Assembly (NCBI GenBank): GCA_023231065.1
Contig: JALNWE010000016.1
Span: 1 to 51,478, forward strand
Direction: 5' to 3'
Origin: Bacteroidales bacterium
GTDB lineage: Bacteria; Bacteroidota; Bacteroidia; Bacteroidales; FEN-979
Length of the DNA: 51,478 nucleotides
Part shown: positions 24,545 to 34,666 of the stretch, in pieces
How the letters are laid out: each line of letters begins with the position of its first letter
How positions within the stretch are numbered: position 1 is the first letter of the stretch
Notes under the pieces: generated by a model
The model's input: only the letters and a program-made list of their open reading frames with translations
What the model was told of the DNA's origin: nothing
Databases searched by the model: none
Translations under genes and position numbers: made by a program

Positions 24545-27500
24545 TCATCGGATTATAACCAGTTTTTGGGAAATTTTTTCGTAAGCGCCATTCTCACCGG
24601 TAAAGGTCACCTGATAGGGATAAATTCCTGTGCTGAGTTTCTTCCCGTTATAGTCTGTTCCATTCCAGAAGAATTTGGCCATGCCCGGAGAGCCGGATCC
24701 GACCTCTTCCCAGTTACCGGAAATGGAATAAACCGGGCGGCCTGTTATATCATAAATCCGGATTTGGATGTCAAGCCCTCCTGAGACTTTTTTTTCAGGC
24801 TGGAACACGAACCAGGTATGGTCAATAAGCGGGTTGGGCATATTCATGACCTGTTTGACCGAAATGGAATTCTGTGGAAAAACATAAAAAGAGATACCGG
24901 TCTCCGAAGAATTGTTAAACATATCCCATGCTTTCAGACTGAGATAATGTGTCCCATCCGTTAAATCCGAGAGAGGATAACTCACCGTGCCGCGGGTGTA
25001 GGAATTAAAAACAGGCGTAAAATAATCATTCAGCACAACAGCATGGGCGCGGTCGTGATCCAGAACAGCTTCAATTTCATGACCGATTCCCAAACCAAAA
25101 CAATTAACCCCGTTGGTATCAAAAATATCGGCTAAGATGACCGGATCGGTTCCGGTCCTGTTACCTGAAACAAAATCGCGGTTATCCATGTACAGGGCAA
25201 TGGCAGGGCCACTGTTTTCAGGATCGACAGAAGGATCGGTTCCTCCAATCACAATCTGATCGGAATAACCGGCCGCATCCATTTGATCATTATAGGCGTA
25301 ATAACTCAGTTTTCCTTTACCATATTGCAGGGAGATCCCTTTCGGAACGATGCATGAAAAGGTGAACTCACCGGCATGAACAGGTACATCACCTTTAAAA
25401 AGAAGGCTGTTCTGGACCGTAAAAGGTTCAGGGTAAGTATCGTTAGGTATGTTTCCCAAAGTGGAATAGGTCACCGGCTTATCAAAAACAGCGCTGGTCA
25501 GGGTCCCGTTAAAACCGGAGACCTTTTGCCCCATGGCATCTTCAATAATGCCTTTTACCGTCACAGTTGAAAGTCCCAAAACTGTATCGGGCTGATTGAC
25601 CGCTTCGTCGTTGATGGAAACCGTTTTAATATTATAACCGGCGAAAGCAATGTTCTGCGCGGGGTCGCCCAAAAGAACAAAATTCCTGAGTAAACCAATA
25701 TTCCCATTCAGGTTCTTGGAAAGTTTAATTAGGTCCCCCATTCTCAGATAAGATCCGGATGCGTCCTTATCCATCAGGTGTTGAAAAAAGCTGGTGTTCA
25801 GTTTAATATTATGGCCTGCATACGCTTTCCGCGTAGTGGAGAAAAGGGCCACAGCCCCGCCATTTGGGTGGAGGATTACTTTTTCCCCGGCCGTATAGCG
25901 TTCAGGATTATCAAACCGGCTGAATTCACAGGTGGCTGTAAAAAATACAGGAAGTTTATCGGCATTGCTCCATTGTTCTATATCCGTCACCGTAAGCGCC
26001 TGTTCATAGCTCCAACCAGCTTCACTTCCATGACCGGTATAATTGACGATCAGCGATCCTTTATCAATAGCGGAATTCAGGGCCTTTGTGGCATCCGGGA
26101 AGCGGTAACCCCCGGGTATTTGGACCAGCTGGTAGGCATCAAAATAGATCTTATTGACATTGAATAATGGATATTGGGCCCCCACAATTTTGGCCAGATC
26201 TTCGGCCTGATGAAAATGAAGGTTTTGATTTTCATCATCCGCCACGAAAGTGATGGTGTTTTTCCAATCAGCCGTAACAGGATAAATTTTATCCGAATAA
26301 TGGATGATCTTGTTAACCATGATCTGTGCCGTTGCAGTGTCGGAGACCGGGAACCGGCCAATCCCGATATTGATGGTCCCATTCGCCTCCAGTCCGGAAG
26401 TATCTTCCATGATGCCGAAATAATCATCCGTTACATAACTTCCAGTTTCAGACAGAGATTCCGTAGATTGAAAGGTAGGAAGAAAACTATTGTTCCCGGG
26501 GATCCGGTTTTTCGGATCATACGATCCATCACCGATCAGCAGGACGTAACGGGGCTTTGATGCTGAATCGGCCTTATCGTAAAGAAATTTGATAAAATCA
26601 CGAATGGAAGTAACATCGGGGCCCCCACCGCCAAATTCATTAAAAATATCTTTGGTCGTCACGACCTGAACACTGATATCGTTGTGTTGCTGGTGAAACG
26701 CTGCTAACTGTGTTGCCTGTGAAAGAAAGTCGGGATGCGTGATGATGATCATGTCTGAGGACGGGGTAGCATGTAAATTCTGATTGGGTATCATCCCCTT
26801 GCAAATTACCGGGTAAAAGTAGGATCCGTCAAAGGCAATGAACTTACGCAAAGTGTCCGTGGCCAATTTGAATGTCATCAGGCTGTCTGACAGGCTCGTA
26901 TGGACCGCCCCGATGGCTGATGGGTTGGTGACATCCCAGACGATGGTTTGCGGGGTGGCTTTCTGAAGGTAAAACAGGGTGGTCATGTCGGTCCCAAAGC
27001 CGTTAACACTCCGGAAAGGCATTTGTGGAGCCGTCCATATTAGTTTTCGTACGCAATTGATTTCTAAATAATTAAGCCATCCAAGTGCGTTGGAAACCGG
27101 TAATTTATACTGCAGTGTGATGGTTTGATCTGCCTTTGGGAACGCAAGCACCGATTGCCTGGTTTTTAATTTGGCATAACTTGCCTCATCGGAAGTAGTA
27201 AGATCAACTTTCAGTGAATCAAACCTCCGTCCGTTCGCGATGATGACAAAATAGCTCTGATTGGGAGCTTTGGCGGCCACTGCCGATTTTAACCTCAGGG
27301 GTGATAAGGTATCGATGTGCGGGAATGAAAAAGAAAAATCACGGATTGGGGTTGCATTGTTAAACTCTTCACCATACCATTCTTTTCCCGATCTGATAAA
27401 ATTGCGCTGATCCTCTTCATGCAATGCATAATCATTAAAGGTCGTCGCAAAATAGTTGGGGATCCGGGAAGAGGGTTCTTTAATCTGGACCCTGAGACCG

Positions 27501-27952
27501 GGTCCATCACTAAGGTTCAGAAAATAAAAGGTCGTATCAGAATAGAGATTTTTCTGGTGGTTGAAAAGCCGTGTGGTGAAATCAAACAACCATTTATCCG
27601 GTGATTCGCCATAAAAAAGGATATAATCGGCAGGATCGAAGTGGCCATCGCCTCCATCTTCAACAAGGATCGAATTTTCGCGAAGATCATCAATCCTTTC
27701 CTGGGCATTCGCTTCGGGAAGCATTCCTCCCCCATTGCCGAAAAGGCGGATGTGTGATGGGTTGACTGTTGCCACATCAATTCCAAGGGATACCAGATCC
27801 GTATAGGTAATTTTATGGATCCCGGTTTGTAAGACCGCCAGTTTATACCAGCTTCCAGAGGCCAGGACGGAAGTTGATTTACATTCCCTTCCTCCAAACG
27901 AGATAAAGGGGAGCAGGGTGATCAGGAACAGGAATCCGTACTTACGGTACAT
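24545..27952 (-). CDS. Second PorU-like T9SS sortase, short form
   Basis: The protein has 1135 residues with a signal peptide (residues 1-about 20). It begins directly with the VLASGSWYKLAVLQTGIHKITYTDL module and lacks the about 150-residue N-terminal region of its upstream neighbour. The gingipain-like C25 peptidase core has the catalytic pair His641 (YTGHGSEAGW) and Cys675 (TATCEFSRFD) intact. The C-terminus has an Ig-like region and a sorting-type domain (PNPLIDHTWFVFQPEKK... LVIIR), as PorU itself does. It lies 26 bases after the longer porU and before porV, so all three are probably one transcript. It may be an alternative sortase or a divergent duplicate. Confidence 0.85.
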   Translation of the reverse strand: MYRKYGFLFLITLLPFISFGGRECKSTSVLASGSWYKLAVLQTGIHKITYTDLVSLGIDVATVNPSHIRLFGNGGGMLPEANAQERIDDLRENSILVEDGGDGHFDPADYILFYGESPDKWLFDFTTRLFNHQKNLYSDTTFYFLNLSDGPGLRVQIKEPSSRIPNYFATTFNDYALHEEDQRNFIRSGKEWYGEEFNNATPIRDFSFSFPHIDTLSPLRLKSAVAAKAPNQSYFVIIANGRRFDSLKVDLTTSDEASYAKLKTRQSVLAFPKADQTITLQYKLPVSNALGWLNYLEINCVRKLIWTAPQMPFRSVNGFGTDMTTLFYLQKATPQTIVWDVTNPSAIGAVHTSLSDSLMTFKLATDTLRKFIAFDGSYFYPVICKGMIPNQNLHATPSSDMIIITHPDFLSQATQLAAFHQQHNDISVQVVTTKDIFNEFGGGGPDVTSIRDFIKFLYDKADSASKPRYVLLIGDGSYDPKNRIPGNNSFLPTFQSTESLSETGSYVTDDYFGIMEDTSGLEANGTINIGIGRFPVSDTATAQIMVNKIIHYSDKIYPVTADWKNTITFVADDENQNLHFHQAEDLAKIVGAQYPLFNVNKIYFDAYQLVQIPGGYRFPDATKALNSAIDKGSLIVNYTGHGSEAGWSYEQALTVTDIEQWSNADKLPVFFTATCEFSRFDNPERYTAGEKVILHPNGGAVALFSTTRKAYAGHNIKLNTSFFQHLMDKDASGSYLRMGDLIKLSKNLNGNIGLLRNFVLLGDPAQNIAFAGYNIKTVSINDEAVNQPDTVLGLSTVTVKGIIEDAMGQKVSGFNGTLTSAVFDKPVTYSTLGNIPNDTYPEPFTVQNSLLFKGDVPVHAGEFTFSCIVPKGISLQYGKGKLSYYAYNDQMDAAGYSDQIVIGGTDPSVDPENSGPAIALYMDNRDFVSGNRTGTDPVILADIFDTNGVNCFGLGIGHEIEAVLDHDRAHAVVLNDYFTPVFNSYTRGTVSYPLSDLTDGTHYLSLKAWDMFNNSSETGISFYVFPQNSISVKQVMNMPNPLIDHTWFVFQPEKKVSGGLDIQIRIYDITGRPVYSISGNWEEVGSGSPGMAKFFWNGTDYNGKKLSTGIYPYQVTFTGENGAYEKISQKLVIIR

Positions 27953-27978
27953 AGTTAAAAAAATGTAAAAGTAATCAT

Positions 27979-30900
27979 TTACCGGATCACTACCAATTTC
28001 GAGGTCATGTGTTTGGCAGTCCCGTCTTCCAGCATGGTCTGTAACCTGTAAACATACATTCCTGAGGAAACTTTCCGGCCATTATCCAGGGTGCCGTCCC
28101 AGTGGATCATGGCAGTCCGGAAACCCTGGTTATAAACAGTCTGACGGATGGTTTTAACCAGGTTCCCGGTCAGGGTAAAAATGGTAATTTCAACTTCGAG
28201 GGGTTGATGGACCTGATTGGTTTCCCACGAAAATGTTGTTTGATCCTGCATGGGGTTTGGATAACTGATCAGGTGTTCCAGGGCGAATCCGGTCGAATTG
28301 ACAACGACAAACCCGATCCGCGCTTCAGCCGAATTGTTATAGACATCCCAGACCTTTACCGAAAGGTGATGCTCCCCTTCTGATAACGTGGAGAGTGGAT
28401 AGGTGATGCTCCCGCTTTTAAAAGTGTTAAGATTGGTAACATAATAATTATTCAGGATAATGGGAACTGTGGTTATATCATCGATGACAGCGGTTATATC
28501 GTGTCCGATCCCGTTCCCGACGGTATTGATGCCTGAGGAATCGCAGATATCTGCCAGGAGTGTCGGATTCTGGTTAGTGATCCCACCGGAAACAAAATTC
28601 CTGTCATTCATAAATAACACCACTTCAGGGCCCTGGTTATCAGGTTCAGCCCCGGAATTATATCCTCCAACCTGGATATTTTCATCATACCCCTGCGCAT
28701 CGGTTTCAGGGCTCCGGGCATAATAACTGATCTTGCCTGTCCCGTATTTGTATGCAATATCTTTGGGAACAATAAAGGAATATGAGAAGGACCCGTTTGT
28801 AACCTGCACTTTACCTTTATAAACCGGATTTTTACGCAACATGAAAGGAAATTTATCGCCATTGTTATAGTTGGCTTTTGTCCAAACCTCCACCTCTTTA
28901 TCGAAAACCGTCGGGAAAACAGTTCCAGTAAAATAGGATGCTTTCTGGCCACCGTCATCCCTTACTTCACCGGTAATGGTTATTTCCGAGAGGGCTTTCA
29001 ACGTATCCGGGACAGAAGTGGGAACCTGGCTATTGATGGAGGTGGTTACAACATTCAGATCGGGATAATCCATGTGGATAGCAGGGTCGCCCAACAGGAC
29101 AAAGGCATGAATATTGGCATATGATCCCATCTGGTATTTGGCAGCCATCAGCAGATCCCCGAGATTCAGATATTGTCCGTTATCCTTTTCGAAAACACTT
29201 TTGTATAAGTTTACCAGAAGCGATTTATTCGGTCCGGCATAGGTCAGGCGGGAAGTGGTGAACAACGCGATGCCACCTCCGTTTTTATTCAGGAAGACCC
29301 ATTCTCCGGCCGAAACCCTTTCGGGGTCATCATACCGGCTGAATTCACAGGTTGCGGTCACAAATACCGGCATGTTATCGAGATTCCGCCAGCCCTGGAT
29401 ATCGGCCACCTCTAAAATACGCTCATGGGCCCATCCAACCTCCCCTCCATGCCCGACATAATTCATAATAAGGCTTCCCTTTGTGACCCGTTTGTTGATC
29501 ACTTCATTGACTTCCGGATAACGGTTCCCGCCGGGAGTGCTGACCATGGTATAAGCATCGGAGTAAATTTTATCGATGTTATACACCTGGTGGGTCGTAT
29601 CAACGATCCTTGCCAGGTCTTCAGAATCTTGTATAAACCTGTTTTCACCTAAATTCTGGTCATCGGCAACGAAGGTGACCACATTCCGCCAGTCATTTTT
29701 TACCGAATCGCTCCCGGAGCAATAATGAAGTATTTTATTCACGATGTTTGTCGCGTCAGCCAAACCAGAAACCGGCAAACGGCCAACCCCCATATCGAGG
29801 TCCCCGCTATCTCCTTGTCCCTCGGTCGGGTCGAGAAGTACAAAATAATCGTCGGAAACAAAGGATTTTTCGGGAGAAAGTGAATTTTCCGATTCAAATG
29901 CCGGTACAAAGTTTGTATTGTTCTGGATCCTGTTTTTATAATCATACGATGCATCCCCGAACAGAAGCAGGTATTTTGGTTCTTTCCCCGGAATTGCCCT
30001 GTTGTACATCATCCTCACAAAATCCCGGATGGCCGTGATATCCTGTGATCCGGAAGAAAACTCATTATATATTTTTTGCGGGGTGGTAATAAACACGGAA
30101 AGATTGGATTTTTCGCGGTGAAATTCAGCCAGGCGTTCTGCTTCGGCGAGAAAATCAGGATAGCACACCATGATATAATCGGCCACATCGGTTCCATGAA
30201 GATTCTGATTCTCAACCTTTCCGATATAAGTAGGTTTAATGTATGAACCTCCGTCGAATGACAGGAATTCTTTCAGGACTGTTGTTTCAACCCGGAAAGT
30301 GTATGTATTTCCATTTTTTACCGGGACCAGTTGCCTGGGTTCTCCCGTTGCCGTCACATCCCAGATCTGAATATTCTGGTTATTGCCATTCAGGGAGAAT
30401 TCGGTGATCCCGCCGGGCATCACCGACGACACGGAACGGAATGCCATCTGGGAGCCAGATTGTGTAAGAAGTCGTGTGGCATTGATTTCCAAATAATTAA
30501 GATAACCGATCGCGCCGGATGGCTTACTGTACAACAGGTTGACTGTAAGTACCTGATTAGTAGGGGTAAAACGGGCGGTCCCTTTATTTTCCTTGGCATA
30601 ATCGTTTTCATAGCCCGAGCCAGTCTTTTCGAGGTACAACGACAGTAGTTTTTGTCCATCAATGGAAGCCGCAAACATGGAGCTGCCGGTCGTGGAACGA
30701 GCAGCTACCTTTACGGTGAGCGCAGCTTCACTTCCGGTGTCAATATTCGGAAAAGTAAATGAATAATTCCTGGATAGCGTGAGTTCAAAAACCTGATTGT
30801 CCCACCAGTCCCTACCCGACTTTATAAAGTTAAGATCTTCCTTTTCGTAATAAGCAAAATCATTGAACCGGTCGATATACTTTGTGGGCCCTGAACCAGA

Positions 30901-31830
30901 TGATGGTTCGGTGGCAATCCGTTTTCCCGGTCCAAGGTCAAAGTTCAAAAAATAACAAATCTGGTCGGTATAGATATTCTTTGTGTGATGAAATAATTGG
31001 TCTGTTGCGGTGTAGGTCCAGGAATCGGGTGATTGTCCGTAAAACAGGATATAATCCCCCGGGTCAAAATGACCGTCCGTTTCCCCGGAGACATAAACGG
31101 CATTTTCCATCAGGTCGTCGATCCGGTCGGTTGCATTCGATTCCGGGAGCATACCTCCTCCATTTCCATAAATCCGGAGGTTTAATGGATTGATTGATGC
31201 CACATCGATTCCCGCGTTTTTCAGATCATCGTAAGTCAGTTGACAAATCCCCCCGGAGGGGATAGAGAATTTATACCAGTTTCCGCTGGCTAATACCGAG
31301 TGCCCGGCATACGCTCCGGAAGATTTTGTCTGGCCCTGGAAACCGGTATTTTTTTTCAGGGTCAGGATCCAGGTAAAAGAGGTCAACCTTTCCGGCATTC
31401 CTGTTTCATGGTTGAAGCGGAGCGGCAGGATTATGACATTCATCGAGGGTATTTTCCGGTGAACCGATAATTCGGTCATAACCCTGATGGTATCCGAAAG
31501 CATATCGATATCGCGATAATTGCCATCGGGCATTCCAGGCAGCGGTGCAAATACCGTGTTTTCAACCCTTATGGAAGTGACTGTTTCATCCGGTGAATCA
31601 AGCCGGAAAGATTGAATATACAAAGGCAGTAGGCCGAAATCACCGCGGATAATGGAACCTTTAAAGGTCAGGATTCCCTGAATTCCGCCCGGGCTAGTTT
31701 CTTTTACTCCCTGATCCCATGCCAAACGCACTTCCCGCGATATCGTTTGCTGGGAAAACCCATTATGAGGCAGGATTGCCGCCAGGATTAGTAACAGGGC
31801 CAGGATTTGGCAGGAGTATTTCTTGTTCAT
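27979..31830 (-). CDS. porU: T9SS C-terminal-signal sortase PorU
   Basis: The protein has 1283 residues with a signal peptide. The extra N-terminal region (about residues 27-170) precedes the shared module HSVLASGNWYKFSIPSGGICQLTYDDL. The peptidase C25 core holds catalytic His794 (YVGHGGEVGW) and Cys828 (TATCEFSRYD). The spacing of 34 residues is the same in both copies. The C-terminal domain starts near YPNPMQDQTTFSW and ends in LVVIR. PorU cleaves the sorting domain of cargo and attaches it to lipopolysaccharide. By its full-length architecture this copy is the likelier orthologue of PorU. It is the first gene of the porU-porU2-porV unit. Confidence 0.9.
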   Translation of the reverse strand: MNKKYSCQILALLLILAAILPHNGFSQQTISREVRLAWDQGVKETSPGGIQGILTFKGSIIRGDFGLLPLYIQSFRLDSPDETVTSIRVENTVFAPLPGMPDGNYRDIDMLSDTIRVMTELSVHRKIPSMNVIILPLRFNHETGMPERLTSFTWILTLKKNTGFQGQTKSSGAYAGHSVLASGNWYKFSIPSGGICQLTYDDLKNAGIDVASINPLNLRIYGNGGGMLPESNATDRIDDLMENAVYVSGETDGHFDPGDYILFYGQSPDSWTYTATDQLFHHTKNIYTDQICYFLNFDLGPGKRIATEPSSGSGPTKYIDRFNDFAYYEKEDLNFIKSGRDWWDNQVFELTLSRNYSFTFPNIDTGSEAALTVKVAARSTTGSSMFAASIDGQKLLSLYLEKTGSGYENDYAKENKGTARFTPTNQVLTVNLLYSKPSGAIGYLNYLEINATRLLTQSGSQMAFRSVSSVMPGGITEFSLNGNNQNIQIWDVTATGEPRQLVPVKNGNTYTFRVETTVLKEFLSFDGGSYIKPTYIGKVENQNLHGTDVADYIMVCYPDFLAEAERLAEFHREKSNLSVFITTPQKIYNEFSSGSQDITAIRDFVRMMYNRAIPGKEPKYLLLFGDASYDYKNRIQNNTNFVPAFESENSLSPEKSFVSDDYFVLLDPTEGQGDSGDLDMGVGRLPVSGLADATNIVNKILHYCSGSDSVKNDWRNVVTFVADDQNLGENRFIQDSEDLARIVDTTHQVYNIDKIYSDAYTMVSTPGGNRYPEVNEVINKRVTKGSLIMNYVGHGGEVGWAHERILEVADIQGWRNLDNMPVFVTATCEFSRYDDPERVSAGEWVFLNKNGGGIALFTTSRLTYAGPNKSLLVNLYKSVFEKDNGQYLNLGDLLMAAKYQMGSYANIHAFVLLGDPAIHMDYPDLNVVTTSINSQVPTSVPDTLKALSEITITGEVRDDGGQKASYFTGTVFPTVFDKEVEVWTKANYNNGDKFPFMLRKNPVYKGKVQVTNGSFSYSFIVPKDIAYKYGTGKISYYARSPETDAQGYDENIQVGGYNSGAEPDNQGPEVVLFMNDRNFVSGGITNQNPTLLADICDSSGINTVGNGIGHDITAVIDDITTVPIILNNYYVTNLNTFKSGSITYPLSTLSEGEHHLSVKVWDVYNNSAEARIGFVVVNSTGFALEHLISYPNPMQDQTTFSWETNQVHQPLEVEITIFTLTGNLVKTIRQTVYNQGFRTAMIHWDGTLDNGRKVSSGMYVYRLQTMLEDGTAKHMTSKLVVIR

Positions 31831-31900
31831 AGGGAGGATGCAGGTAATATATTAAAGACAGTAAAACCGTTAAAAGGTTGCTATCGTTAAAAAATATTTA

Positions 31901-31908
31901 CAAAGCTA
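31901..31908 (-). promoter_or_regulatory. Promoter -7 box for the porU-porU2-porV unit
   Basis: The minus-strand TAGCTTTG matches TAnnTTTG about 70 bases upstream of porU. The -33 element is not clear. Confidence 0.45.
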
Positions 31909-32024
31909 TATGATTGTTACAGATTTTAACGTTATCTATGCATGAATATTGTTGAAAAGTCACGGGCAATTTTCATAATTTTATATCCGTTTTATCCTGA
32001 ATAAATGGTTCCATAGTGTTTTTC

Positions 32025-32984
32025 ATGCCGGATAAATATAAAATATTTGCCATGGTTTTAACCCTGTTCCTATGCCGGACAGGTTTCGCTCAGGATCCGG
32101 AGTTTTCGCAGTTTTATGCCAATCCATTGTATCTTAACCCGGCATTAGCAGGAGCCACCGACGGCCCAAGGGTCATTGCCAACTATCGCAACCAATGGCC
32201 GGGGCTCGGGAATGCTTTTATAACCTATCACGCATCCTATGATATGTACCTGAGCCCCCTCCATGGCGGCGCCGGGTTGGATGTTTATTTTGACCAGGCA
32301 GGCGGTGGGGCGCTGAACTCAGCGGCCATCAGCCTGATGTATGCTTACAAATTTGCAATCACCGAAAAACTCCAGGCAAGCGGAGCGGTTAAAGCAGGAT
32401 ATTACACCCGTTTCCTGAACAGGGACGGCCTCACCACTGAGGAAAATGATCCTTATCTGAATTCATTATCCGCGTCCACCGGCGTCCCCGATTTCAGCGC
32501 CGGTATTTTCCTGAGTTACGATAATATCGTTTATGGCGGGATTGTTGCAGATCACCTTTCGCAGCCAAATGTTGGCTTTTCCTCTGAGAATCCCTCTCCT
32601 CTATACATGAAACTAACGGCCCACGCGGGAGGTGTTATTAATCTACGTTCCGGTAGCTTTGACGAAGACCGTGAATTTTCAATTTCGCCCAATATCCTTT
32701 ATCAGCAGCAATTCAACTTCCATCAACTCAATGTGGGGGTTTATCTCACCATCGATCCGGTCATCGCGGGAGCCTGGTTCAGGCATAACTTTGAAAACCC
32801 CGATGCCGTCATCCCGATGCTTGGTTTTCACTGGAAAAATTTGCACATCGCTTACAGTTATGATTATTCCTTGAGCAAGCTGAAAGATGCGTCTGGCGGG
32901 GCACACGAGGTTTCTGTCTCGTGGCAGTTTGCCGCCATTGAAAAAAGAAGGGTGATCAGGGCAATAAAATGTCCCCGTTTTTAG
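32025..32984 (+). CDS. PorP/SprF-family T9SS membrane protein
   Basis: The protein has 319 residues: a signal peptide, then QDPEFSQFYANPLYLNPALAGATDGPRVIANYRNQWPG, the typical N-terminus of PorP/SprF proteins, and an outer-membrane barrel ending in HEVSVSWQFA. Such proteins anchor or partner specific T9SS substrates or the PorK-N ring. An in-frame GTG at 32016 is an alternative start, but the ATG directly precedes the signal peptide. It is transcribed away from porU and toward gldJ. Confidence 0.88.
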   Translation: MPDKYKIFAMVLTLFLCRTGFAQDPEFSQFYANPLYLNPALAGATDGPRVIANYRNQWPGLGNAFITYHASYDMYLSPLHGGAGLDVYFDQAGGGALNSAAISLMYAYKFAITEKLQASGAVKAGYYTRFLNRDGLTTEENDPYLNSLSASTGVPDFSAGIFLSYDNIVYGGIVADHLSQPNVGFSSENPSPLYMKLTAHAGGVINLRSGSFDEDREFSISPNILYQQQFNFHQLNVGVYLTIDPVIAGAWFRHNFENPDAVIPMLGFHWKNLHIAYSYDYSLSKLKDASGGAHEVSVSWQFAAIEKRRVIRAIKCPRF

Positions 32985-33048
32985 TTATGTATTCGGATTT
33001 ATAATTTTAAATATGGACAGCAATCCGTGATGAATTTTATAAGTGGCC

Positions 33049-33079
33049 TTGAAAATCTTGTAAAATTCACGTAGGTTTG
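33049..33079 (+). promoter_or_regulatory. Promoter of gldJ
   Basis: TTG (33049-33051), a 20-base spacer and TAGGTTTG (33072-33079) match the Bacteroidota pattern. The -7 box ends 16 bases before the ATG, giving a very short leader. Confidence 0.7.
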
Positions 33080-33095
33080 CAAAAATTTTCAACGA

Positions 33096-34589
33096 ATGAA
33101 AATTAGAAAATTCTTTCAGCTTTTTATTCTGATTGCTGCTCTTGTTACAACCGCTACTTCCTGTAATAAAAAAGGAAGCAGTTCAAAGGTTTCCAGTACC
33201 ACTGGCTGGGAATACAACAATTCCAAAAACGGAGGTTTTGAGGTCAGAAAATTTGCCGATCAGGAAACCGGCCCCGGTCTCGTGTTTATCGAAGGGGGGA
33301 CTTTCACCATGGGCCAGACACAGGATGATGTAATGTTCGAATGGAACAACCAGCCCCGCAGGGTTTCTGTCGCCAGTTTCTACATGGACGAGACCGAAGT
33401 CCGTAACCTTGATTATATTGAGTACCTCTATTGGTTAAACCGGGTTTATGGCACTGATTATCCGGGCGTTTACCGGAAAGCTTTACCCGACACCCTGGTA
33501 TGGCGCGATAAAATGTCGTACAATGAACCATTATTGGAGTATTATTTCCGTCATCCTGCCTATCGCAATTACCCTGTGGTTGGCGTCTCATGGGTGCAGG
33601 CGAACGATTACTGTCTGTGGCGGACTGACCGCGTCAATGAAATGCTGCTGATCAAAAAAGGCATCCTTTCCATGGATCCTGCCCAAAAGAATGAAAATAA
33701 TTTCAATACCGAAGCTTATCTTGCCGGACAATATGAAGGATTGGTTGACAAAGCCCTTCCCGACCTGAATCCAAATGGGACCGGAACCCGGAAAGTAAAA
33801 ATGGAAGACGGCATTATGCTCCCCAAATACAGGCTCCCGACTGAAGCTGAATGGGAATATGCTGCTCTCGGATTGATCGGGAACACCAAACACGAACGCA
33901 TTATTGAACGGAAAATCTATCCATGGAACGGAAATTATGTCAGGATTGCCGAATCAAAATATTACGGTGGTTTTATGGATAACTTCAAACGCGGGAAAGG
34001 CGATTATATGGGCGTTGCAGGTAATCTCAACGACGGTTCTGATATACCGGCCCCATGCGGCTCTTACTTCCCCAACGATTACGGCCTCTATAACATGGCC
34101 GGGAATGTGAGCGAATGGGTGCTTGATGTCTACCGCCCGCTCAATGGCATGGAAGTTTCCGATTTTCATCCGTTCCGCGGCAATGTTTTCAAGACCCCTG
34201 TCAGGGATGCTGAAGGTTATCTGGCTGAAAAAGATAGTCTGGGCCATATCAAATACCGCGACATTACTACCGCCGAAGCCATGAACCGGAAAAACTACCG
34301 CCAGGCAGATAATATCAACTACCTCGATGGCGATTTTGCCTCCAATGTGGATAACAATTTATGGCATGAGACCGGAAGGGATTCGAGCGCTACAAGCCTT
34401 ATGTACCAATATGGCATGAGCTCCCTGATCACTGACCATGCACGGGTTTATAAAGGGGGTAACTGGAAAGATCCTGCCTTTTACATGAACCCCGGAACCC
34501 GTCGCTACCTCGATGAAAACGATGCTTCCAATGCCATTGGTTTCCGATGTGCCATGACCCGCGTCGGTGGATCGATCGCTGGAAAATAA
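33096..34589 (+). CDS. gldJ: Gliding-motility/T9SS lipoprotein GldJ
   Basis: The protein has 497 residues. The lipoprotein signal ends TTATSC with Cys 23. The rest is an FGE-sulfatase (SUMF1-like) fold: GLVFIEGGTFTMGQ, FYMDETEVRNLDYIEYLYWLNRVYG, VGVSWVQANDYCLWR, YRLPTEAEWEYAALG, LYNMAGNVSEWVLDVY and NAIGFRCAM. This architecture, the large insert with YRPLNGMEVSDFHPFRGN, and the following murF gene match gldJ of Flavobacterium-type gliding/T9SS loci. It supports the outer-membrane T9SS assembly. Formylglycine-generating activity is not expected. Confidence 0.92.
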   Translation: MKIRKFFQLFILIAALVTTATSCNKKGSSSKVSSTTGWEYNNSKNGGFEVRKFADQETGPGLVFIEGGTFTMGQTQDDVMFEWNNQPRRVSVASFYMDETEVRNLDYIEYLYWLNRVYGTDYPGVYRKALPDTLVWRDKMSYNEPLLEYYFRHPAYRNYPVVGVSWVQANDYCLWRTDRVNEMLLIKKGILSMDPAQKNENNFNTEAYLAGQYEGLVDKALPDLNPNGTGTRKVKMEDGIMLPKYRLPTEAEWEYAALGLIGNTKHERIIERKIYPWNGNYVRIAESKYYGGFMDNFKRGKGDYMGVAGNLNDGSDIPAPCGSYFPNDYGLYNMAGNVSEWVLDVYRPLNGMEVSDFHPFRGNVFKTPVRDAEGYLAEKDSLGHIKYRDITTAEAMNRKNYRQADNINYLDGDFASNVDNNLWHETGRDSSATSLMYQYGMSSLITDHARVYKGGNWKDPAFYMNPGTRRYLDENDASNAIGFRCAMTRVGGSIAGK

Positions 34590-34609
34590 TATGACTTGAA
34601 AGATTCAGG

Positions 34610-34638
34610 CCCCATTTCACACCGAAATGGGGTTTTTT
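34610..34638 (+). terminator. Rho-independent terminator after gldJ
   Basis: A perfect 9-bp stem (CCCCATTTC 34610-34618 with GAAATGGGG 34624-34632), a 5-base loop and six T residues. Confidence 0.88.
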
Positions 34639-34666
34639 ATTTAATTTGCACCTGAAATCCTTTTTC

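Noticed and set aside
33096..34589. Formylglycine-generating enzyme
   Set aside because: Although it has the SUMF1 fold, the lipoprotein signal, length and murF neighbour fit GldJ, a structural T9SS/gliding protein.
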